Notes: generated by a model not told the origin, from the letters alone. A stretch of DNA of 64,000 bases from Shinella sp. PSBB067 (GCF_016839145.1 NZ_CP069304.1:62001-126000), one strand, 5' to 3'. Shown: positions 36,459 to 45,490, counted from the first letter of the stretch. Numbers and translations: made by a program.

Positions 36459-37742
36459 ATGACCGCGCCGCACCCGCCGAGGACCCATATCGGCAACCAT
36501 GCCCTGCACCCGGAAACGCAGATGCTCAACTACGGCTACGACCCGGAGCTTTCCGAGGGCGCCGTCAAGCCGCCCGTTTTCCTCACCTCGACCTTCGTCT
36601 TCAAGTCGGCCGAGGACGGCCGGGATTTCTTCGACTACGTCTCCGGCCGCAAGGAGCCGCCGGAGGGCAGGGGCGCGGGCCTCGTCTATTCGCGCTTCAA
36701 CCATCCCAACAGCGAGATCGTCGAGGACCGGCTGGCCGTCTACGAGCGCACGGAGAGCTGCGCGCTGTTCTCCTCCGGCATGTCGGCCATCGCCACGACC
36801 CTCCTTGCCTTCGTGCGCCCGGGCGATGCCGTGCTGCATTCGCAGCCGCTCTACGGCGGCACGGAGACGCTGCTCGCCCGCACATTCCTCAATCTCGGCG
36901 TTGCGGCCGTGGGCTTTGCCGACGGCGTCAGCGAGGCGTCGGTGACGGCGGCGGCCGAAGAGGCGATGGGCAGGGGCCGCGTCTCGGTGATCCTCGTCGA
37001 GACGCCCGCAAACCCCACCAACAGCCTGGTCGACGTCGCGATGATCCGCCGCGTCGCGGACAGGATCGGCGAACGGCAGGGCCACAGGCCGGTCGTCGCC
37101 TGCGACAACACGCTGCTCGGCCCAGTCTTCCAGCGGCCGATCGAGCATGGCGCGGACATCTCGCTCTACTCGCTGACGAAATATGTCGGCGGCCATTCCG
37201 ACCTCATCGCGGGGGCGGCGCTCGGGCCGAAAGCGGTCATGAAGCAGGTGAAGGCGCTGAGGGGCGCCATCGGCACGCAGCTCGATCCGCATTCCTGCTG
37301 GATGCTCGGACGGTCGCTGGAAACGCTGCAGATCCGCATGGAGCGGGCGAACGGCAATGCCGCGGCGGTCGCCGGCTTCCTGCGCGACCATCCCAAGGTC
37401 GAGACCATCCACTACCTGCCCTACAACGATCCGCAATCGCCCGTCGGCCGCGCCTTCGCCGCCCAGTGCACCGGCGCGGGCTCCACCTTCTCCTTCGACA
37501 TCAGGGGCGGGCAGGCGGCCTCGTTCCGCTTCCTGAACGCGCTGACGATCTTCAAGCTCGCCGTCAGCCTCGGCGGAACGGAATCGCTCGCCTCCCATCC
37601 CGCGACGATGACGCATTCGGGCGTCCCGGTGGAGGTGCGCGAGCGCATCGGCGTGCTGGAATCGACCATCCGCCTTTCCATCGGCATCGAGCATCCTGAC
37701 GACCTCATCGCCGACCTGACGCTGGCGCTGGACGCGGCCTGA
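36459..37742 (+). CDS. cystathionine gamma-synthase/methionine gamma-lyase family PLP enzyme
   Basis: A 427-residue fold-type I PLP enzyme of the Cys/Met metabolism group. Landmarks are [61 protein letters not shown] and the PLP lysine in [11 protein letters not shown], followed by [18 protein letters not shown]. The N-terminal extension and the [16 protein letters not shown] insertion mark the bacterial cystathionine gamma-synthase family protein subgroup. Divergence from metNIQ suggests it metabolises imported methionine (gamma-lyase reaction) rather than making it. GAGGAG precedes the ATG. Specificity cannot be fixed from sequence. Confidence 0.88.
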   Translation: MTAPHPPRTHIGNHALHPETQMLNYGYDPELSEGAVKPPVFLTSTFVFKSAEDGRDFFDYVSGRKEPPEGRGAGLVYSRFNHPNSEIVEDRLAVYERTESCALFSSGMSAIATTLLAFVRPGDAVLHSQPLYGGTETLLARTFLNLGVAAVGFADGVSEASVTAAAEEAMGRGRVSVILVETPANPTNSLVDVAMIRRVADRIGERQGHRPVVACDNTLLGPVFQRPIEHGADISLYSLTKYVGGHSDLIAGAALGPKAVMKQVKALRGAIGTQLDPHSCWMLGRSLETLQIRMERANGNAAAVAGFLRDHPKVETIHYLPYNDPQSPVGRAFAAQCTGAGSTFSFDIRGGQAASFRFLNALTIFKLAVSLGGTESLASHPATMTHSGVPVEVRERIGVLESTIRLSIGIEHPDDLIADLTLALDAA

Positions 37743-37769
37743 GCGGCTTCCTGCGCATAAACATGTATG

Positions 37770-37785
37770 CAAAACTCAAGTTTTG
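37770..37785. repeat. 16-bp palindrome after the gamma-synthase-family gene
   Basis: CAAAACT-CA-AGTTTTG is an exact inverted repeat 28 bp after the stop and 23 bp before the NnrR-like box. It may be a weak terminator (its right arm ends in TTTTG) or a second regulator site for the TonB operon. Confidence 0.45.
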
Positions 37786-37792
37786 ACTCTTG

Positions 37793-37808
37793 TTTGCGCC
37801 AGCGCAAA
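37793..37808. promoter_or_regulatory. NnrR-type (Crp/Fnr family) operator
   Basis: TTTGCGC-CA-GCGCAAA is a perfect palindrome with the core TTGCG-N4-CGCAA, the form described for NnrR, the NO-responsive regulator of alphaproteobacterial denitrification genes. It is centred 68 bp before the TonB receptor ATG. The last gene of the operon it precedes encodes NnrS, a typical NnrR-regulon member, which supports the assignment. Confidence 0.65.
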
Positions 37809-37868
37809 GAGCGGCCTTCGCCGGATATGCAATTCCCACCGCAAGGCAATCGGCGAGCGGGGGTTATC

Positions 37869-40013
37869 ATGGCGCGCAACGGTGGACTGGGCTTTCTGGC
37901 GGCATTCCTGCTGGCGGGCACGGCAACGGGGGTCTGGGCACAGTCGGCAACGCCCGGCTCGACCACGGTCCTCGACGCGATCGTGGTCGACGGCAACAGG
38001 TGGAGCGATACGGCCGAAAAGGCGCGGGAGCGGCTCGCCGCCATTCCCGGCGGCGTGGCGGCCATCGGCGGTGAGGACATGGCCGCGCGCGCGGTGCCGA
38101 CCCTTTCGGAGGCGCTGGCGCTGGTGCCCGGCGTCGTCGTGCAGCGCTTCTTCGGCGGCAACGACCAGCCGCGCGTGCAGATCCGCGGCTCCGGCCTGCA
38201 GCAGAACCCGGTCGAGCGCGGCATCCTCGTCCTCAGGGACGGCCTGCCGATCAACCGGGCGGACGGCTCCTACATCGTCGGCCTTGCCAATCCCGGCCAG
38301 TCGAGCCTGATCGAGGTCTATCGCGGCTATACCGCCAACCGCCTCGGCGCCAGCGTGCTCGGCGGGGCCATCAATTTCGCGTCGCCCGTGGAAGCGGGAA
38401 CGCGCCTGTCGGCCGGCGGCGGCAGCTTCGGCGCGGCGGAGGCTTCCGCAAGGACCGGCTTCGACACGGATCGCTTCGCCGGCAGCTTCTCCATCGACAG
38501 CAGCCGCCGCGGCGGCTTCCGCCAGCACAACGGCTCCCGCCGCACCAGCCTCGGCGGCACGGTCGAGGCCGCGCTCTCCGACCTCGTCACGACGCGCGCC
38601 TTCATCGGCTATACCGACCTCGGCTTCGACGTCTCCGGCCCGCTGACGCGGAGCGCGCTGGAGGCGGATCCGACGCAGGTCTCGCCCGGGCCGCCGACGA
38701 GCATGGGGCCCAATGTCGTCCGCGACAGGCCGCGCCGCGAGGCCAGCCAGTTCCTCGTCGGCTCGCGCACCTCGATCACCCTCGACAACCATCTCTTCGA
38801 CATCGGGCTCGGCTATACCTATACGAAGGACATGTTCCGCTTCCCGATCTCGAGCGGCGTGCGCCGCACCGAGGGCGGCGACCTGACGGGCCTCCTGCGC
38901 TATGCCTACCAGCCGGATGCGGACGCGCTCCTGCCGCTCTTCGAGACGACCGCGCAATATTCGCTCGGCTCGGCGGAGCGGACCTACAACATCAATCGCA
39001 TGGGCGCCGACGGGCCGGCCTTCTCGAAGAACGATCTCGACGCCACCACCCTGTCGCTCTCCGCCGGCCTCAACGTGCCGGTCGGCGCGGCGGTGACGAT
39101 CTCGCCCTCGCTGTCCTACACCCATGCGACGCGCGGCAACGACGATCTCTGGGGCGCGGCGACCCGCCCGCGGCTGAGCTTCCCGGGTGGCGTCGTCACC
39201 CAGTTCCCGGCGATCGATACGAGCTATGACCGCAGCTATGGCGGCTGGTCGCCGGCACTGGCGGCAAGCTGGCGGCCCGACGAGAGCAACATGCTCTTCG
39301 CCGCGATCAGCCGCAGCTTCGAGCCGCCGACCCATGACGACCTGCTCGGCACCACGGGCGGCACGCCCAATGCCTCGCCCACCGGCTTTTCCACGCCCGG
39401 CCTCGATGCCCAGACGGCAACCACGGTCGAGATCGGCTGGCGGGGCGATCACGATGCCTGGACGGTGGACGCCGTCGCCTACTATTCCTGGGTGGACAAC
39501 GAGCTTCTGAGCCTGCGCGACACCAGCGGCTCGCTTTTGGCGGCCTTCAATGCCGACCGGACGATCCATGCGGGGCTGGAGCTCGGCGTGACGGGCGAGA
39601 TCCTCGACGGGCTGACGGGCCGGCTCGCCTATACGTTCCAGGATTTCCGTTTCGACGGCGACGCGACGCGCGGCGACAACCGCCTTGCCGGCGCGCCGCG
39701 CCATGTGGTGCACCTCGCGCTGCAATATGCCGTGACGGAGGACTGGGACATCGGCGCGGCCCTGCAATGGGTTCCGGCGAAGACGCCCGTCGACAACATG
39801 AACACGCTTTATGCCGATCCCTATGCGGTGGTGGACCTCAAGACCGAATACCGCATCAACGAGGCCTTCAGCGTCTACGGCGCCGTTACCAACCTGTTCG
39901 ACAAGACCTATGCCTCCTCCACCCTGATCCTCGATCAGGCGACCCCGGGGCAGGCGGTCTACCTGCCGGGCGACGGCCGCGGCTTCTATGCCGGCATCAA
40001 GGCCCGCTTCTGA
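37869..40013 (+). CDS. TonB-dependent outer-membrane receptor (nnrS-linked)
   Basis: A 714-residue outer-membrane beta-barrel receptor. It has a signal peptide (1-23, ending VWA), a TonB-box-like TVLDAIVVDG at the mature N-terminus, a plug domain (about 60-165: PTLSEALALVPGVVVQRFFGGNDQPRVQIRG, then GILVLRDGLPINRADGS and GASVLGGAINF), and a barrel ending in ...GFYAGIKARF with a terminal Phe. I find no cysteine and few methionines, unlike copper receptor NosA. The ligand is unknown. It starts the operon with an ABC importer and NnrS, behind the NnrR-like site. Confidence 0.9.
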   Translation: MARNGGLGFLAAFLLAGTATGVWAQSATPGSTTVLDAIVVDGNRWSDTAEKARERLAAIPGGVAAIGGEDMAARAVPTLSEALALVPGVVVQRFFGGNDQPRVQIRGSGLQQNPVERGILVLRDGLPINRADGSYIVGLANPGQSSLIEVYRGYTANRLGASVLGGAINFASPVEAGTRLSAGGGSFGAAEASARTGFDTDRFAGSFSIDSSRRGGFRQHNGSRRTSLGGTVEAALSDLVTTRAFIGYTDLGFDVSGPLTRSALEADPTQVSPGPPTSMGPNVVRDRPRREASQFLVGSRTSITLDNHLFDIGLGYTYTKDMFRFPISSGVRRTEGGDLTGLLRYAYQPDADALLPLFETTAQYSLGSAERTYNINRMGADGPAFSKNDLDATTLSLSAGLNVPVGAAVTISPSLSYTHATRGNDDLWGAATRPRLSFPGGVVTQFPAIDTSYDRSYGGWSPALAASWRPDESNMLFAAISRSFEPPTHDDLLGTTGGTPNASPTGFSTPGLDAQTATTVEIGWRGDHDAWTVDAVAYYSWVDNELLSLRDTSGSLLAAFNADRTIHAGLELGVTGEILDGLTGRLAYTFQDFRFDGDATRGDNRLAGAPRHVVHLALQYAVTEDWDIGAALQWVPAKTPVDNMNTLYADPYAVVDLKTEYRINEAFSVYGAVTNLFDKTYASSTLILDQATPGQAVYLPGDGRGFYAGIKARF

Positions 40014-40028
40014 CGAAAGGACGACGAC

Positions 40029-41012
40029 ATGACCCTTCCTACCCGCCGTGACGTTCTCGCGGGCCTTTCCGCGCTTGCCGTCGCAACCCTTTCGGCGCCT
40101 TCGATCCTGAAGGCCGCCGCGCCGCTGACGCTGTACGGCCCGCCGGCTGCGCCCTCCGCCGTGCTTGCCCATGCGGTCAAGGCCGGCTTCCTGAAGGACG
40201 TCGCGCCCTCGGCGGTCTTCCGCGCCTGGAAGACGCCGGACGAGATGCGCGCCGCCGTCGCCTCCGGTTCGATGGGCGCGGTGGTGATGCCGAGCTACGC
40301 CGCCGCCAACCTGCACAACAGGGGCCTCGGCATCGGCCTCCTCAATGTCCTGACGACGGGCCTGCTCTACATCGTCTCCAAGGACGAGAGCCTGACGACG
40401 GTCGCCGGGCTGAAGGGCAGGACGCTCGCCCTGCCGTTCAAGAACGACATGCCGGATTTCGTGATGGCGCGGCTGCTGGCACAGGCCGGGCTGGGGCAGG
40501 GCGAGGTCTCGCTCGAATACACGGCCTCGCCGCCCGAGGCCGTCCAGCTTCTCCTGACCGGCCGCGCCGATGCCGCCCTCCTCAGCGAGCCGGCGGCGAC
40601 GGGCGTCATCATCAAGGCGAAGTCGCTGTTCATGACCGTCCACCGCGTCATCGACGTGCAGGCCGAATGGCGCTCCGTCGCCGGCACGGCGGAGATCCCC
40701 CAGGCCGGGCTCGCGCTGACGGGCGAGGTGCAGCAGGCACTCGGCAGGGACGGGACCAGCGCCCTGCAGAAGGCGATCGAGGCGGCGCTTGCCGATGCGC
40801 TCGCCGATCCCGGGGTGGCCGCCGATGCCGTCGCCGATGCCCTCGGCTTCCCGCCGGAGATCATCGCCGCCTCCTTCCCGACCAGCCATCTCAGCGCGAT
40901 CCCCGCCAGCGCGGCGCGCAGGACGCTGGAGGGCTTCTACGGCGTGCTGGCTGAGGCCAACCCGGCGATCATCGGCGGGAAGCTGCCGGGCGACGGATTC
41001 TACCTGGTGTGA
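40029..41012 (+). CDS. ABC transporter substrate-binding protein (NitT/TauT, NMT1/THI5-like)
   Basis: A 327-residue periplasmic binding protein with a twin-arginine-like signal (TRRDVLAGLSALAVATLSAPSILKA). Family features are APLTLYGPPAAPSAVLAHAVKAG, GLLYIVSKDESLTTVAGLKGRTLALPFKND, and SPPEAVQLLLTGRADAALLSEPAATG, which is typical of NMT1-like proteins that bind small anionic or heterocyclic ligands. It follows the TonB receptor by 15 bp and precedes the permease by 4 bp, so it probably accepts the ligand delivered by that receptor. The ligand is unknown. Confidence 0.88.
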   Translation: MTLPTRRDVLAGLSALAVATLSAPSILKAAAPLTLYGPPAAPSAVLAHAVKAGFLKDVAPSAVFRAWKTPDEMRAAVASGSMGAVVMPSYAAANLHNRGLGIGLLNVLTTGLLYIVSKDESLTTVAGLKGRTLALPFKNDMPDFVMARLLAQAGLGQGEVSLEYTASPPEAVQLLLTGRADAALLSEPAATGVIIKAKSLFMTVHRVIDVQAEWRSVAGTAEIPQAGLALTGEVQQALGRDGTSALQKAIEAALADALADPGVAADAVADALGFPPEIIAASFPTSHLSAIPASAARRTLEGFYGVLAEANPAIIGGKLPGDGFYLV

Positions 41013-41016
41013 TGCC

Positions 41017-41826
41017 ATGAGCCCCATCCTCGCCGGCCTCGGCTGGACGGGCCGCTATCTGTGGGCCGGCTGGGCAGGCCTTGCCGGCATCTTCTGCTTC
41101 CTCGCCGTCTGGCAGGCCGGGCACGAGATCTACGGCTCCTTCATCCTGCCGTCGCCGGCGGAAACCGCGGCGGCCATCGGCGCGCTCGTGACGCGGCCGG
41201 ACTTCTGGACGATCCTCGGGCAGAGCGCCGGCCGGGCGCTTTCCGGCTTTGCGCTCGCCGCCGTCATCGGCACGATGAGCGGGCTTCTCGCCGGCTATTC
41301 CTTCGCCGCCATGCGGCTGATGAAGCCGGTGGTCACGGTGATGCTCGGCGTGCCGCCGATCGGCTGGATCGTGCTCGCGCTGATCTGGTTTGGCTCCTCG
41401 GGCGGCACGGCCGTCATGACGGTCGTCATCGCCTCCGCGCCGCTCTCCTTCGCCGGCGCGCTCGAGGGCGTCGCCAAGCGCGACCGGCAGCTCGACATCA
41501 TGGCCCAGTCCTTCGGCGCGTCCTGGCTCTACCGGCTGCGCACCATCACGCTGCCGCACGTGCTTTCCTACCTCTTTCCCGCCTGGACGACGACGGCCGG
41601 CAGCGCCTGGAAGGTCACGGTCATGGCGGAGCTCCTGTCCAATTCCGGCGGCATCGGCGGGGAGCTGGCGACGGCGCGCGCGCTCTTCGACATCCCGCTC
41701 GTCACGGCGTGGCTCGCGATCACCGTCATGCTCGCGCTCGCCACCGATTACGGCGTGCTGCATGTGGTGCGCGAGGCCGCCGAGCGCTGGCGCAGCGCCG
41801 GCCTGCCCTGGGGGGTGAAGCGATGA
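41017..41826 (+). CDS. ABC transporter permease (NitT/TauT family)
   Basis: A 269-residue inner-membrane permease with six helices. It has the family's FILPSPAETAAAIGALV start and the EAA loop QSFGASWLYRLRTITLPHVLSYLFPAW. The substitution of Gly-Val-Pro-Pro-Ile-Gly-Trp (MLGVPPIGWIVLALIWFG) in helix 4 matches nitrate/taurine-type permeases. ATG at 41017 is the only start that gives a full first helix. It overlaps the ATPase gene by 4 bp. Confidence 0.9.
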   Translation: MSPILAGLGWTGRYLWAGWAGLAGIFCFLAVWQAGHEIYGSFILPSPAETAAAIGALVTRPDFWTILGQSAGRALSGFALAAVIGTMSGLLAGYSFAAMRLMKPVVTVMLGVPPIGWIVLALIWFGSSGGTAVMTVVIASAPLSFAGALEGVAKRDRQLDIMAQSFGASWLYRLRTITLPHVLSYLFPAWTTTAGSAWKVTVMAELLSNSGGIGGELATARALFDIPLVTAWLAITVMLALATDYGVLHVVREAAERWRSAGLPWGVKR

Positions 41827-42575
41827 CCGCAAGCACGGCGCTTTCCTTCTCCCGCGTCGGGCACGCCTTTCTCGGGCGCAGCCTCTTCGAGGACTTCGAC
41901 CTTTCCATCGGCAGGGGCGAGGCCGTCGCCCTGCTCGGCCCCTCCGGCAGCGGCAAGACGACCCTGCTGCAGATCGCCGCCGGGATCGTCGAGCCGGTCA
42001 AGGGCCGGGTGTCGCGGGGATACCGCCGCCAGGCGGTGGTGTTCCAGGAACCGCGCCTCCTGCCATGGATGACGCTGACGGACAATATCGCCTACGGCCT
42101 TTCCGCCCGCGGCGAGGGCAAGGCCGCGCGCCGCGCGACGGCCGAACGCCTCGCGCTCGCCGTCGGCCTGGAGGAGACCGACTTCGCGAAATATCCGGCC
42201 GAGCTTTCCGGCGGCATGCGGCAGCGGGCGAACGTGGCCCGGGCGCTGGCCGTCAATCCCGACATGCTGTTCCTCGACGAGCCCTTCAGCGCGACGGATG
42301 TCGGCCTGCGCCGGCACCTCCAGGACCTGCTGATCGCCGCCGCCCGGCAAGAGGGCTTCTCGGTGCTGCTGGTGACGCACGATCTCGCCGAGGCCGTCCG
42401 TATCGCGGACCGCATCGTCGTCCTCTCGGCCCGCAACGGGCGCATCGCCGCCAGCCGGGCGCTTGCCGGCCGGCCGGGCGAGCGCTCCGAGCGCGCCATT
42501 TTCGAGCAGGTGGAGGCATGGTCGCGCGATCCCCTTTTCGAGGAACTGTTTTCGGCGGCGGAGCGTCTGAGATGA
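41823..42575 (+). CDS. ABC transporter ATP-binding protein (NitT/TauT family)
   Basis: A 250-residue ATPase with Walker A GPSGSGKTT, Q-loop VFQEPRLLPWMT (the QEPRLLPW form of TauB/SsuB), signature LSGGMRQRANVARAL, Walker B MLFLDEPFSATD and switch His in LVTHDLAEAV. It pairs with the preceding permease. ATGA overlaps link it to both neighbours, the permease before and nnrS after, which argues that NnrS and the importer are made together. Confidence 0.92.
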   Translation: MTASTALSFSRVGHAFLGRSLFEDFDLSIGRGEAVALLGPSGSGKTTLLQIAAGIVEPVKGRVSRGYRRQAVVFQEPRLLPWMTLTDNIAYGLSARGEGKAARRATAERLALAVGLEETDFAKYPAELSGGMRQRANVARALAVNPDMLFLDEPFSATDVGLRRHLQDLLIAAARQEGFSVLLVTHDLAEAVRIADRIVVLSARNGRIAASRALAGRPGERSERAIFEQVEAWSRDPLFEELFSAAERLR

Positions 42576-43762
42576 GGAAACGGCCGATCCTTGCCGAAGC
42601 GCTGCGGCTGTTCTTTCCCCTTGCCGCCGCCCATGGCGCGCTGCTGCCCTTCCTGTGGGTGGTCGCCGGGGGCTACGGGCTGCCTTTCGCCGCCGACATC
42701 CCGCCCGCGCAATGGCATGCGCACGAGATGATCTTCGGCACCTACGGCATGGCGCTTGCCGGCTTCCTCGGCTCGGCCGTGCCGGAATGGACCGATACCC
42801 GGCCGGCACGGGGCCGCACGCTCGTCTGTCTTGCCGCCCTCTGGCTTCCCGCCCGGCTGGTCGGCGCGACGGGGGCGGATGCGCTGAGCCCGCTGGCCGG
42901 CCTCTTCGACCTTGCCTTCCTGCTCGTCCTCTCCCTCCTTCTCGGCCGGGCGATGCTGGCGCGCCGCACGACGAAGCATCTCGCCTTCCTGTTCTGGCTC
43001 CTCGCCTTTGCAGCCGTGGAAGCGGGCTTGCGCTATTGCTGGTTCGCCGGCGAGACCGCGCTGTCCGCCCGCCTGCTCGAAACCGCGCTTTGCATCTTCA
43101 TCGTCCTGTTTTCCCTCTCCGCCTCGCGCATCAATGTCGTGGTGATCAACCTGGCGCTCGACCCGACCGGCGAGACGACGCCCTACCGGCCGCATCCCGG
43201 GCGGCGTCACGCGGCGGCGGCGATGACGGTGCTCTACATGGCCGCCGCGCTGTTCCTGCCGGAAAGCGGCGTTTCGGCCTGGCTGGCGCTGGCGGCGGGC
43301 GCCGCCTTCCTCGACCGGCTCGCCGAATGGTTCATCGGCCGGGCGGCCTTCAAGACGGAGGTGGCGCTGCTCGCGCTCGGCAACGCCTTTGCCGGCGCGG
43401 GGTTCCTGGCGCTCGGGGCGACGCGGCTCGGCCTCGATCTTCCGCCGGTCGCAGGCCTGCACATGCTGTCGGTCGGGGCGCTCGGATGCGCGGTGATGGC
43501 GGTGTTCATCATCGCCGGCCTGCGGCATACCGGCCGCGACCTGGCGCATCTTCCCTGGCAGGCCCATGGCGCGGCCCTGCTGATGGCCGCCGCCGCGGCG
43601 GTGCGCGTGCTGCCGGAATTCGGCTTCGCCTCGGGCCTTGCCCCCGCGCACCATGCGGTGAGCGCCGTGCTCTGGGGGGCAAGCTTCGCCGTCTGGCTGC
43701 ACGGCTTCCTGCCGATGCTGGCCGCGCCGGGCATCGGGCAGGATACCGGCTGCGAGGGATGA
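42572..43762 (+). CDS. nnrS: NnrS family haem/copper membrane protein
   Basis: A 396-residue inner-membrane protein with about twelve hydrophobic segments. The conserved NnrS motifs are present: AQWHAHEMIFGTYGMALAGFLGSAVPEWT near the N-terminus with His ligands, SASRINVVVINLAL, GLHMLSVGALGCAVMAVFI and LWGASFAVWLHGFLPML. Family members bind haem and copper and relieve nitrosative stress. It is usually regulated by NnrR, fitting the palindrome at 37793-37808. Coupling by ATGA to an ABC importer is uncommon and noteworthy. Confidence 0.92.
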   Translation: MRKRPILAEALRLFFPLAAAHGALLPFLWVVAGGYGLPFAADIPPAQWHAHEMIFGTYGMALAGFLGSAVPEWTDTRPARGRTLVCLAALWLPARLVGATGADALSPLAGLFDLAFLLVLSLLLGRAMLARRTTKHLAFLFWLLAFAAVEAGLRYCWFAGETALSARLLETALCIFIVLFSLSASRINVVVINLALDPTGETTPYRPHPGRRHAAAAMTVLYMAAALFLPESGVSAWLALAAGAAFLDRLAEWFIGRAAFKTEVALLALGNAFAGAGFLALGATRLGLDLPPVAGLHMLSVGALGCAVMAVFIIAGLRHTGRDLAHLPWQAHGAALLMAAAAAVRVLPEFGFASGLAPAHHAVSAVLWGASFAVWLHGFLPMLAAPGIGQDTGCEG

Positions 43763-43886
43763 GGCACGCCTTTCCGCCGGCCGCGCGGGATCGGCGGTCG
43801 CCGGGTGGGGCGGCGGAGAAAGCGGAAGGCGAGCGGCCCCGGACGCGCTATAAGAACAAAAAAATTGCATCGAACGGGGGTTTCGC

Positions 43887-44714
43887 ATGGATATCGACCG
43901 GGCGCGCACCTTTCTTGAGATCGTCCATACCGGCAGCTTCCTCAAGGCCTCGGAACGGCTGCACATCACCCAGACGACGGTGAGCGCGCGCATCCGCACG
44001 CTGGAGGAGGCGCTGGGGCGCCGGCTTTTCGTGCGCACGCGCAACGGCGCGGCGCTGACGGCGGCGGGACGGGAGTTCGAGCGCTTCGCGCAATCCTTCG
44101 TGCAGGTATGGGAGCGGGCGCGCCAGCAACTCACCGTGCCGCCCGGCCGCACCGGCGTCGTCGCCATCGGCGGGGAGACGAGCCTGTGGAACCCGATGCT
44201 GGTCGACTGGCTCGTGTGGATGAAGGGAAACTGCCCGCAGGTCGCCATCCATGCCGAGGTCGGCATTCCCGACCAGTTGCTGGAGCAGTTGCGCACCGGC
44301 GTGCTCGACATCGCCGTGCTCTATGCGCCCAGGCTGATGGCGGGCTTCAAGGTCGAACTGGTGGAGGAGGAGCAGCTCGTGCTGGTGCGCAAGGCCGGCC
44401 TGCCCGCGGATGGCGGCGAGCCGGATTACGTCCATGTCGACTGGGGGCCGCAATTTGCCGGGCAGGGCGGCTTTGCCGAGCCGGCGCTCCAGGTCGGCTT
44501 CGGCCCGCTTGCCCTGCACTATATCCTGCGGGCCGGCGGCATGGGCTATTTCCGCAGGAAAACGCTCGCGCCCTATCTGGCGTCAGGCGCGCTCGAACGG
44601 GTCGAAGGCGCGCCCGAATTCACCTATCCGGCCTATGCCGTCTATCCGGAATCGGCCGCGGGCCGGCGCGCCGTGCAGGACGCGCTGGCCGGCCTGAAAA
44701 AGGTCGCGCGCTGA
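43887..44714 (+). CDS. LysR-family transcriptional regulator
   Basis: A 275-residue LysR protein. The N-terminal HTH reads ARTFLEIVHTGSFLKASERLHITQTTVSARIRTLEEALGRRLFVRTRNG, a standard LysR opening. The effector domain (about 90-275) is somewhat short. It is 124 bp after nnrS on the same strand with its own ribosome site (GGGGG before the ATG). Target genes are not obvious; neighbours on both sides are possible. It is convergent with rpsU. Confidence 0.9.
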   Translation: MDIDRARTFLEIVHTGSFLKASERLHITQTTVSARIRTLEEALGRRLFVRTRNGAALTAAGREFERFAQSFVQVWERARQQLTVPPGRTGVVAIGGETSLWNPMLVDWLVWMKGNCPQVAIHAEVGIPDQLLEQLRTGVLDIAVLYAPRLMAGFKVELVEEEQLVLVRKAGLPADGGEPDYVHVDWGPQFAGQGGFAEPALQVGFGPLALHYILRAGGMGYFRRKTLAPYLASGALERVEGAPEFTYPAYAVYPESAAGRRAVQDALAGLKKVAR

Positions 44715-44786
44715 CGCGGCCTCAAGGCGGAAGGGCCGGCAGACCGCAAGGGGCGCAGCGGCCCGCAAGCGGCGTCGGATGCGTCG

Positions 44787-45032
44787 TTATGCGGCTCTGC
44801 CGGGCATCGGCTTCTTCTTCGGTGCCGGAAGCAGGCCTTCGCGCTGCGCCTTCTTGCGCGCGAGCTTGCGGGCGCGGCGGATGGCGTCGGCCTTTTCGCG
44901 TGCCCGCTTCTCCGAAGGCTTCTCATAGGCGCTGCGCGCCTTCATTTCGCGGAAGACGCCTTCGCGCTGCATCTTCTTCTTCAGAACGCGGATGGCCTGC
45001 TCGATATTGTTGTCCCTGACGAGAACCTGCAA
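44787..45032 (-). CDS. rpsU: 30S ribosomal protein S21
   Basis: An 81-residue basic protein of the small ribosomal subunit with the rhizobial S21 sequence ([38 protein letters not shown], lysine/arginine-rich tail). It contacts the anti-Shine-Dalgarno region of 16S rRNA during initiation. No ATG exists at the expected start. A TTG (complement 45030-45032) preceded by GGAAGGA gives the exact family N-terminus, so TTG initiation is inferred. It lies 38 bp after the small protein gene on the same strand. Confidence 0.93.
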   Translation of the reverse strand: MQVLVRDNNIEQAIRVLKKKMQREGVFREMKARSAYEKPSEKRAREKADAIRRARKLARKKAQREGLLPAPKKKPMPGRAA

Positions 45033-45070
45033 AATATGTCCTTCCCTGGCCGCACGGCGGCTTCCTGATG

Positions 45071-45358
45071 TTACTTCTTGATCCGTATGCTCGATGGCTT
45101 GAACCACGGCTCGTTTGCCCTGCGGGCGGATGATGGGCCGGCGGTCTTGCCCGGCCTTGCCGTTTCCGGCGCTTCGATGTCGCTGGCGACGATACGGCGT
45201 TCGCACGTCTCCTCGCCCATGCGGACCCGATACTGTACCTCCCCGTGATCGGAAGGCAGGATCGCCACAATGCGGCAGGTCCTGTCGGTGTCTGCCGGCC
45301 GGAACAGGCTGGCCCTGAGCGTCACCCTGTCGCCGATCGCGTGAACGGTCCGGCTCAT
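45071..45358 (-). CDS. small conserved-looking protein between cspA and rpsU
   Basis: A 95-residue protein with no family I can name. The ATG has a strong AAGGAG site. The N-terminal part ([57 protein letters not shown]) looks like a small beta-barrel similar to KOW/SH3-like folds. The tail is basic, ending in IRIKK. Its position between a cold-shock gene and rpsU suggests a translation or RNA-linked role; this is inference from neighbours only. Confidence 0.75.
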   Translation of the reverse strand: MSRTVHAIGDRVTLRASLFRPADTDRTCRIVAILPSDHGEVQYRVRMGEETCERRIVASDIEAPETARPGKTAGPSSARRANEPWFKPSSIRIKK

Positions 45359-45393
45359 GCGCAACTCCTTTCGGGAACATGTCCCGTGTGCGG

Positions 45394-45422
45394 AAACAAA
45401 AAGGCCGGGCGTTACCCCGACC
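45394..45422 (-). terminator. rho-independent terminator of cspA
   Basis: Reading the minus strand, GGTCGGG pairs with CCCGGCC (one G-T wobble) around GTAACG and is followed by TTTTTGTTT. It lies about 70 bp after the cspA stop and before the next minus-strand gene, so it should end the cspA message. Confidence 0.75.
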
Positions 45423-45490
45423 TCTTCCCGTCGCTCACCCTTTCCTGCCGCCGGTACATCCATGGTCGGCGAAAAGGGGCGACGATCCTG

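Noticed and set aside
37869..40013. Copper receptor NosA
   Set aside because: No cysteine and few methionine residues, and no CxxxM or HxM metal motif.
37776..41027. Very long minus-strand open frame opposite the TonB receptor and binding protein genes
   Set aside because: It is the antisense of well-supported genes and its composition (Arg/Gly/Asp/Ala-rich, no domains) is that of a GC-rich shadow frame.
45374..45386. GGGAACATGTCCC near-palindrome downstream of cspA
   Set aside because: Arms of only four bases; likely chance and inside the region between the terminator and the next ribosome site.
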